Of a DNA stretch of 19,318 nucleotides, positions 15,401 to 19,318 are shown piece by piece. A program made the position numbers and the translations under genes. Numbering within the stretch: position 1 is the stretch's first letter; each line of letters begins with the position of its first letter. The stretch spans positions 1-19,318 of the forward strand of contig DAOMFI010000053.1 of NCBI GenBank assembly GCA_035429725.1. Reading direction: 5' to 3'. The notes beneath the pieces were generated by a model that did no database searches, was not told the DNA's origin, and saw only the letters and a list, made by a program, of their open reading frames with translations. This DNA is from JALORV01 sp035429725 (GTDB taxonomy: Bacteria; Pseudomonadota; Gammaproteobacteria; Burkholderiales; Burkholderiaceae_F).

Positions 15401-15597
15401 GCACCGACCCGAGCTTCCGGGCGCCGATGGCCATCGTCGTGATCGGCGGCCTGATCACGTCGACCTTCCTCAGCCTGCTCGTGGTGCCGGTCGTGTTCAC
15501 TTACGTCGATGACGCGCTGGCGTGGCTGCGCCGCCGCTTCTCGCGAACGAAGCCCGCGGCCATGCCATCGGCACCGCGCGGGGCAGGAGCCGAATGA
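12490..15597 (+). CDS. RND multidrug efflux permease, HAE1 family
   Basis: A 1,035-residue inner-membrane proton/drug antiporter of the AcrB-like superfamily, close to the usual family length. TM1 is near residues 13-33 (PIPAILLFVMLTLIGIAGF), followed by a porter domain starting QFPDIDLPTVTVVASLPGA. A cluster of helices runs from about 335 to 490 and includes TM4 with the proton-relay pair Asp401-Asp402 (GILVDDAIVEIENI). A second large periplasmic domain follows, then helices from about 845 to 1,015 with the partner Lys917 in GIATKNSILLIDY. All relay residues are present, so it should be active. HAE1 pumps expel hydrophobic and amphiphilic drugs, detergents and fatty acids; the heavy-metal group lacks this pattern. 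The ribosome binding site is weak (GTAGAGACG). No outer-membrane channel gene follows, so it must use one coded elsewhere. Its TGA overlaps the hydrolase ATG. Confidence 0.95.
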   Translation: MAINVSSWSIRNPIPAILLFVMLTLIGIAGFKAMKIQQFPDIDLPTVTVVASLPGAAPAQMETEVARKIENSIATLQGIKHIYTKVQDGTATITVEFRLEKPTQEAVDDVRDAVTRIRSDLPGDLRDPIISKVNLSGAPILTYTVASDRLDDEALSWFVDNTVTKSMLAVRGVGAVARVGGVDREIRVELDPARLMALNASAADISRQLRQIQQEASGGRADIGGVEQSVRTIGTVSSAYELAAMDIALSDGRRIRLDQVATVSDTVAEQRSAALLNGRPVVGFEITRSRGAGEIDVADGVRAQLAKLQAEHPHIRITEAFNFVDPVQENFDGSMWLLIEGALLAVLVVWLFLRDWRATLVSAAALPLSILPTFGAMYLMGFSLNVITLLSLSLVVGILVDDAIVEIENIVRHMRMGKTPFQAAMEAADEIGLAVIATSFTLIAVFLPTAFMSGVPGKFFVQFGWTAAIAVFFSLVVARMLTPMMAAYILHKPAREHGEPRWLQVYLRWAQWCLKHRVATVLGAAFFFFGSFALVPLLPTGFIPPDDLSQTQVYITLPPGSTFKQTLAAAEQARAIVEKNPHVKLVYTAVGGGAAGSNPFEPRGAAEARKATLTINMTPRGERRGTSKQAIEGELRAALTQLPGARITVGLAGAQEKYVLVLAGENGAVLAEHARKVERELRTIPGIGGVTTSASLVRPELVVRPDFARAADLGVTSVAIADTLRVATAGDYDQGLAKLNLSQRQIPIVVKLPPEARQDLRLIERLPVPGKHGPVMLGNVAQLSIDGGPAEIDRYDRLRNINFEIELNGQPLGEVEKQALALPSLQQLPPGVIQTTIGDAEAMNELFASFGLAMLTGVLCIYIVLVLLFKDFVQPATILVALVLSIPGAFLALFVTQSALSMPSMIGLIMLMGIATKNSILLIDYVILARRDHGLSRWEAIVDACRKRARPIVMTTVAMGAGMMPVAIGLGTDPSFRAPMAIVVIGGLITSTFLSLLVVPVVFTYVDDALAWLRRRFSRTKPAAMPSAPRGAGAE

Positions 15598-16613
15598 TGT
15601 CGCCCTCTCAGTTCATGCTGCGTCGTCGCCTGCTGGCCGCCTGCGGCAGCGCGTTCGCGCTCGCCCTGGTGGCCACGCCGCTTGCGGCGCAGGTTCCGGA
15701 TGAAGCGGCGACGGCCACGGCTGCCGCGGTCCCGGCCTATGGCGCGGTTGAATACGACTGGAACGACCCGCTACGCGGCCGCGCTGTGCCGGTGCGCCTG
15801 TATCTGCCAGCGAAGATCGCGCCGGGTGCGCGCCTTCCGCTGGTGGTGTTCTCGCACGGCATCGGCGGCTCGCGGCGCGGCTACAGCTACCTCGGCAGCC
15901 ACTTCGCCGCCAACGGAATCGCCAGCCTGCATGTGCAGCATGTCGGCAGCGACCGGGCGCTCTGGCTCGGCAATCCGTTCACCCTCGTCGGTCGCCTGCA
16001 TGCTGCCGCGCAGGAGCGCGAAGCCATCGATCGTGTGCTCGATCTCCGGTTTGCCCTCGACCAGCTGCTGGCAGGCACGTACGCCGGCAGCATCGATGCC
16101 GCCCAGATTGTCGTTGCCGGACATTCTTACGGCGCGAATACGGCGCTGCTCGCCGCAGGCGCGCGCGTCGAGCGCGACGGCCGCGCACTCGACCTTCGCG
16201 ACGCGCGCTTCCGTGCCGCGATACTGATCTCGGCACCGCCGTTCTACGGCGAGTCTGACCCGGAAAGAATCCTGAAGCCTGTGACGGTGCCGACCCTGCA
16301 CATCACCGCCACCGAGGATGTGATCCAGATTCCCGGGTACTACTCGGGCGCCGACGATCGCATCGCCGTATTCGAAGCGATCGGCAGCAGCCGCAAGACC
16401 CTTGCCGTTTTCAACGGCGGCTCGCACAGCATCTTCACCGACCGCGCCGGCACGGGGGGCGCGCAGTTGAATCCGCAGGTCAAGGCCGCCACACGCGAAC
16501 TGGCGCTGGCGTTCGTCACGCAGGTCCTCGGTGGCACGGCCGATGCGATCGATCGCTGGTCCGAGCGCCACCGCCCGATCGTCGCGCGCTTCGTTCCGGC
16601 CGCCGCGCGCTGA
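15594..16613 (+). CDS. Secreted alpha/beta hydrolase, fourth gene of the RND operon
   Basis: A 339-residue predicted serine esterase or lipase-like enzyme. The start is ATG 15594, overlapping the permease stop as ATGA; a second ATG is at 15597, and AGGAG lies just upstream. Residues about 8-32 form a signal peptide (MLRRRLLAACGSAFALALVATPLAA) cleaved near AAQV. The fold starts with PVRLYLP, then the oxyanion loop VVFSHGIGGS (about 84-93), the nucleophile elbow GHSYGA with Ser178, a probable acid Asp242 (ITATEDVIQ) and His278 (NGGSHSIF). The layout resembles platelet-activating-factor acetylhydrolase/dienelactone-hydrolase-like secreted enzymes. The tight coupling to the pump suggests a shared substrate class such as lipid or ester compounds, but this is inference. 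The convergent neighbour at 16626 appears to be a degenerate relative. A lid or lipase specificity cannot be told. Confidence 0.9.
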   Translation: MMSPSQFMLRRRLLAACGSAFALALVATPLAAQVPDEAATATAAAVPAYGAVEYDWNDPLRGRAVPVRLYLPAKIAPGARLPLVVFSHGIGGSRRGYSYLGSHFAANGIASLHVQHVGSDRALWLGNPFTLVGRLHAAAQEREAIDRVLDLRFALDQLLAGTYAGSIDAAQIVVAGHSYGANTALLAAGARVERDGRALDLRDARFRAAILISAPPFYGESDPERILKPVTVPTLHITATEDVIQIPGYYSGADDRIAVFEAIGSSRKTLAVFNGGSHSIFTDRAGTGGAQLNPQVKAATRELALAFVTQVLGGTADAIDRWSERHRPIVARFVPAAAR

Positions 16614-16628
16614 CGGGCCGCGCCGTCA
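16611..16628. terminator. Bidirectional hairpin between convergent hydrolase genes
   Basis: TGACGG (16611-16616) and CCGTCA (16623-16628) pair perfectly around a 6-base loop. The first arm begins with the stop codon of the plus-strand hydrolase and the second ends with the complement of the stop codon of the minus-strand gene. Only 12 bases separate the two genes, so this stem is the only obvious structure that could end both transcripts. There is no T-run on either side. Confidence 0.45.
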
Positions 16629-17906
16629 CTGAGCGTTGCGACCGCGGGCGTCGCGCGCCACCGGGCGGCCGGCCACATAGGTTGTCCATTGCGCCGGTCC
16701 GGGATGCGGGCCTTCCAGCCACTCGCGCGCGTCGCGGCTGCCGAGCAGTTCAGCTTCGAAGAATGCCTGCACCGTCAGCAGCAGCGCGATCCGCGCGGCG
16801 CGATCACCACTGCCGGGCGCAACGCCCATCGGCCCGCCGCTCATTGCCATCGTCGCGTCGGACGCGCCGCCCGGCGTCATCATGGCGCCACTCGGGGGAT
16901 TGCCCTTGCCCGGCTGCGTACCGCCGCCCGGGCTGCCGGGGCCGCGCGTCCCACGTGTCGGCGGCTCGGAGCGAGACATCGGGCCCGCACCGGCGGGCGC
17001 GGCCGGACCTCCCGCAGCCCAAGCGGGCGCAGCACCGGGCGTCAGCGCACCTGCCAATGACGATGTCGGGAGCCGGAGCTCGGTGACGCGCGCATTGCGC
17101 AATTCGAGGACCATCGCGCGGCGCTGCTGCGAGGTCATCCCGAGCCCGAAGGGGTCGGTCTCGGTCAGTCCATAGGCCACCATCAGCGGCGCGACGATCG
17201 CTTCATAGCGTTGATGCATCGCCGGGCCCTCGAAGCCAACGTAAGGTCCGAGCAACGCAGCGGCCACGAGCCGCGGTTCGCTTGCCGGGGTCTGCGTTCG
17301 CGCCATCGGTTCTCCCAGCAGCCATTGCGCCGTCTGCGCGCCCAGACCGATGCCGACGACCCCCACGCGATTAAGAGCGCCGGCGGCCAGCCACGGCGGC
17401 GGCTGCTTCTCCAGCGCATCCAGCACGAAGCGCACGTCGGCACCCCGCTCCGTTGCCTCGCTCGCTGCGTACATGCGCCGCGCCGCCTCGGTGAAGTCGG
17501 CGCGACGTGCCTCCGGGCCGCGCCAGACCGCAGCATCGTTGCCGGCATGCCCGATTGTCACCACGGCAAAGCCGCTGCCGACCAGTGCCTCGATCAGCGC
17601 CGGCGGTGCCGAACTGCCCTGCGCCAGCCCGGGCAGAACGAGCAGCAGCGCCCGCGCCGCCGACGCGCTTGGCGCGTGCCACTGGGCGGCGATCACGCGG
17701 TCGCGGCTCGCGTCGGTCCACTGCCAACGGCCCGATGTCGCCGACAGCGGCACGTCGTCGCGCCAGGGTGGTGGCGGCAACGGCAGTGGGGCTGCCGCGG
17801 CCGGCGCCGCCGCAGGGGGCTGCGGTGCGGAACACGCCGCCAGCAGCGCCATGGCGATGGCGCCAGCACATAGCGATCGAAACCGGCGTCGCGACACTTC
17901 ACTCAT
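16626..17906 (-). CDS. Alpha/beta-hydrolase-like lipoprotein without catalytic serine (pseudoenzyme), with Gly/Pro-rich insert
   Basis: A 426-residue lipoprotein from ATG 17906; TTG 17915 (three codons earlier) has the better-spaced GGAGG. The signal peptide carries a twin-arginine-like SRRRFRS and a lipobox LLAAC, so Cys25 should be lipidated; a Pro/Ala linker follows. From about residue 85 it aligns with the convergent hydrolase: ALLLVLPGLAQGSSAPP, GFAVVTIGHAGNDAAVWRGPE, ADVRFVLDALEK and then RVGVVGIGLGAQTAQWLLG. The nucleophile elbow is GIGLG, with Gly187 where Ser should be. No Asp or His in the expected places is evident. Residues about 289-367 are a low-complexity Ala/Gly/Pro/Ser/Met-rich insert in place of the segment that would hold the acid and histidine. 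The C-terminal helix (AFFEAELLGSRDAREWL) is kept. It is probably a non-catalytic binding or scaffold protein; relic status is possible, but the long intact frame argues against decay. Confidence 0.8.
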   Translation of the reverse strand: MSEVSRRRFRSLCAGAIAMALLAACSAPQPPAAAPAAAAPLPLPPPPWRDDVPLSATSGRWQWTDASRDRVIAAQWHAPSASAARALLLVLPGLAQGSSAPPALIEALVGSGFAVVTIGHAGNDAAVWRGPEARRADFTEAARRMYAASEATERGADVRFVLDALEKQPPPWLAAGALNRVGVVGIGLGAQTAQWLLGEPMARTQTPASEPRLVAAALLGPYVGFEGPAMHQRYEAIVAPLMVAYGLTETDPFGLGMTSQQRRAMVLELRNARVTELRLPTSSLAGALTPGAAPAWAAGGPAAPAGAGPMSRSEPPTRGTRGPGSPGGGTQPGKGNPPSGAMMTPGGASDATMAMSGGPMGVAPGSGDRAARIALLLTVQAFFEAELLGSRDAREWLEGPHPGPAQWTTYVAGRPVARDARGRNAQ

Positions 17907-18088
17907 CGGGTCCAAGCCTTCTCCTCCTCGCGAGCCGCAGCATGACAGCAGCCGAACGTTTCCGCGATGTTGCCGTTCAAGCAGTGTGTGACCATCACGG
18001 TGACCCGCTGCGGGATCGCTTTCAGCGGTACAGTGGCGCCTGATCTGTGGCCTCCGCGGACCCGACCGCGCGTGCTACCGTCATCGCC
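17907..18088. promoter_or_regulatory. Divergent promoter region between pseudo-hydrolase and glcD
   Basis: A 182-base gap between divergent genes, which must hold both promoters. On the minus strand a GAGGAGGAGAAGG purine run just ahead of the pseudo-hydrolase start is its ribosome binding site. TGTGACCATCACGGTGACC near 17980-18002 has a TCACGGTGA near-palindrome and a repeated GTGACC; I do not assign it to a regulator. Confidence 0.4.
18073..18081 (+). promoter_or_regulatory. Extended -10 of glcD, probably leaderless
   Basis: TGC plus TACCGT (18076-18081) is an extended -10 with exactly seven bases before the glcD ATG at 18089. No Shine-Dalgarno sequence precedes the ATG. This is the same spacing and layout as at tetR, and the segment CGTGCTA is shared by both promoters. 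Confidence 0.45.
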
Positions 18089-19318
18089 ATGAACGCTCCG
18101 ACTGACCTTGCGCACCCGCCGACGCAGATGCTGTCCGAGCGCATTCCGCTCGAGGGTGCCGGTCCGGTCGACATCGAGCGCCAGCGCGCCGTCGTAGCGC
18201 GGCTGCGCGGCTTCCTGCCTGATCATTGCGTGCTGTGGCGCGAGGAAGATACCCGACCGTACGAGTGTGACGGACTGACGCTCTATCGTCAGTTGCCGAT
18301 GGTCGTGGCGCTGCCGGAAGACGAAGCGCAGGTGGTGCAGATCCTGCGCGCCTGCCACGACCTGAAAGTGCCGGTGGTGCCGCGCGGCGCCGGCACGGGG
18401 CTCTCGGGCGGCGCACTGCCGCACGGCCAGGGCGTGCTGCTCTCGCTGGCCAAGTTCAATCGCATACTCAAGATCGATCCGCTGGCCAGGACCGCGCGGG
18501 TGCAGCCGGGCGTGCGCAATGCGGCCGTTTCCGAAATGGTGGCGCAATTTGGCCTGTACTACGCACCCGATCCGTCGAGCCAGATCGCGTGCACCATCGG
18601 CGGCAACATTGCCGAGAATGCCGGCGGCGTGCACTGCCTGAAGTACGGCCTCACGCTGCACAACGTTCTGCGCGTGCGCGGCGTGACGATCGAAGGCGAG
18701 ATCGTCGAGATCGGGTCAGAAGCGCCGGACAGCCCGGGCTACGACCTGCTGCCGCTGGTCGTCGGCTCCGAGGGCCTGCTGCTGGTGCTGACCGAGGCCA
18801 CGCTCAAGCTCGTCCCGAAGCCGCAGAAGCAGCAGGTCGTCATGGCTTCATTCGACGACATCGAGAAAGGCGGCGATGCCGTGGCGGCGGTGATCGCCGC
18901 CGGCATCATCCCGGCCGGCATGGAGATGATGGACAAGCCGGCCACCGCGGCGGTCGAGCCGTTCGTCAAGGCGGGTTACGACCTCGATGCCGCTGCGATC
19001 ATGCTGGTCGAGTCCGACGGCACTCCGGAAGAGGTCGCCGAGGAGATCGACCGCATCCGCAGCGTGCTCGAGGTCAACGGCGCGACGCAGCTCACGGTCT
19101 CGCAGTCCGAGCCCGAGCGGCTGCGCTTCTGGGCCGGGCGCAAGGCAGCGTTTCCGGCGGTGGGCCGCATCTCGCCCGACTACTACTGCATGGACGGCAC
19201 GATCCCGCGCAAGCGGCTGGGCGAAGTGCTGAAGGCGATCGCCGCCATGGAGAAGAAGTACGACCTGCGCTGCGCCAACGTCTTCCACGCCGGCGACGGC
19301 AACCTGCATCCGCTGATC
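18089..19318 (+). CDS. glcD: Glycolate dehydrogenase (glycolate oxidase) FAD-binding subunit GlcD, 3' end outside the window
   Basis: The first 410 residues of an FAD-linked oxidase; E. coli GlcD has 499, so about 90 residues are missing past the window edge and no stop is seen. GlcD oxidises glycolate to glyoxylate with partner subunits GlcE and GlcF, passing electrons toward the quinone pool; it acts in the cytosol or at the inner membrane. The PCMH/VAO-type FAD domain is clear: EEDTRPYECDGL, LPMVVALPEDEAQV, VPVVPRGAGTGLSGGALP (about 93-110), LLSLAKFNRIL, YYAPDPSSQIACTIGGNIAENAGGVHCLKYG, LVVGSEGLLLVLTEATLKLVPKP. The C-terminal FAD-oxidase domain includes RKAAFPAVGRISPDYYCMDGTIPR and, at the edge, FHAGDGNLHPLI with the conserved His residues. 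The start is the only ATG near the promoter, with no ribosome binding site. It is divergent from the pseudo-hydrolase; glcE and glcF are expected next but not visible. Confidence 0.95.
   Translation, partial: MNAPTDLAHPPTQMLSERIPLEGAGPVDIERQRAVVARLRGFLPDHCVLWREEDTRPYECDGLTLYRQLPMVVALPEDEAQVVQILRACHDLKVPVVPRGAGTGLSGGALPHGQGVLLSLAKFNRILKIDPLARTARVQPGVRNAAVSEMVAQFGLYYAPDPSSQIACTIGGNIAENAGGVHCLKYGLTLHNVLRVRGVTIEGEIVEIGSEAPDSPGYDLLPLVVGSEGLLLVLTEATLKLVPKPQKQQVVMASFDDIEKGGDAVAAVIAAGIIPAGMEMMDKPATAAVEPFVKAGYDLDAAAIMLVESDGTPEEVAEEIDRIRSVLEVNGATQLTVSQSEPERLRFWAGRKAAFPAVGRISPDYYCMDGTIPRKRLGEVLKAIAAMEKKYDLRCANVFHAGDGNLHPLI

Noticed and set aside
15522..15593. Upstream extension of the hydrolase frame to 15522
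   Set aside because: It overlaps the permease end, has no ribosome binding site, and would place 24 residues before the signal peptide. ATG 15594 has AGGAG and the ATGA overlap.
17903..18661. Open frame of 252 codons on the minus strand over the start of glcD
   Set aside because: The opposite strand codes an unmistakable GlcD that runs off the window; this frame is its shadow.
1..19318. CRISPR array, tRNA genes, insertion sequences, attachment sites or phage genes
   Set aside because: I found no regularly spaced repeats with spacers, no cloverleaf-like sequence, no transposase or integrase motif and no terminal inverted repeats.

Overview
The window is GC-rich bacterial chromosome, most likely from a beta- or gammaproteobacterium. 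Supporting signs are a GlcD-type glycolate dehydrogenase, an RND efflux operon, many Gram-negative lipoproteins, and promoters with an extended -10 placed so that transcripts would be leaderless. Genus cannot be read from the sequence. I see no tRNA, rRNA, CRISPR array, insertion sequence or phage gene.

Region 1 (about 1-5,000) is all on the minus strand and codes mainly for envelope or exported proteins: a small multi-pass membrane protein, an exported Ntn-type acylase of the choloylglycine hydrolase family, a lipoprotein joining a YbaY-like domain to a MliC-type lysozyme-inhibitor domain, and a 679-residue parallel beta-helix lipoprotein. Gaps of about 190 to 290 bases suggest separate transcription units.

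Region 2 (about 5,000-10,200) centres on a large one-component regulator (winged helix, STAND-type ATPase, C-terminal helical repeats) on the minus strand. It is divergent from a small protein gene with a strong ribosome binding site, followed by a TTC38/StaR-like TPR protein and a small secreted Gly-rich protein. The divergent gap holds an inverted repeat whose arms are two helical turns apart.

Region 3 (about 10,200-16,613) is a compact plus-strand operon: a TetR repressor, a lipoprotein membrane-fusion protein, an HAE1-type RND permease and a secreted alpha/beta hydrolase. Junctions are 1 base, 8 bases and a 4-base ATGA overlap. Two perfect palindromes sit at the tetR promoter and suggest autoregulation. 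No outer-membrane channel gene is present.

Region 4 (16,626-17,906, minus) holds a lipoprotein that resembles the operon's hydrolase over its N-terminal half but has lost the catalytic serine (GIGLG in place of GHSYG), apparently the whole triad, and carries a Gly/Pro/Met-rich insert. The two genes converge on a hairpin whose ends are their two stop codons. Region 5 is glcD (18,089 to the window edge, incomplete).

The most notable items are the hydrolase/pseudo-hydrolase convergent pair, the hydrolase locked into the RND operon, the palindromic tetR control region, and the matching leaderless promoter geometry of tetR and glcD.
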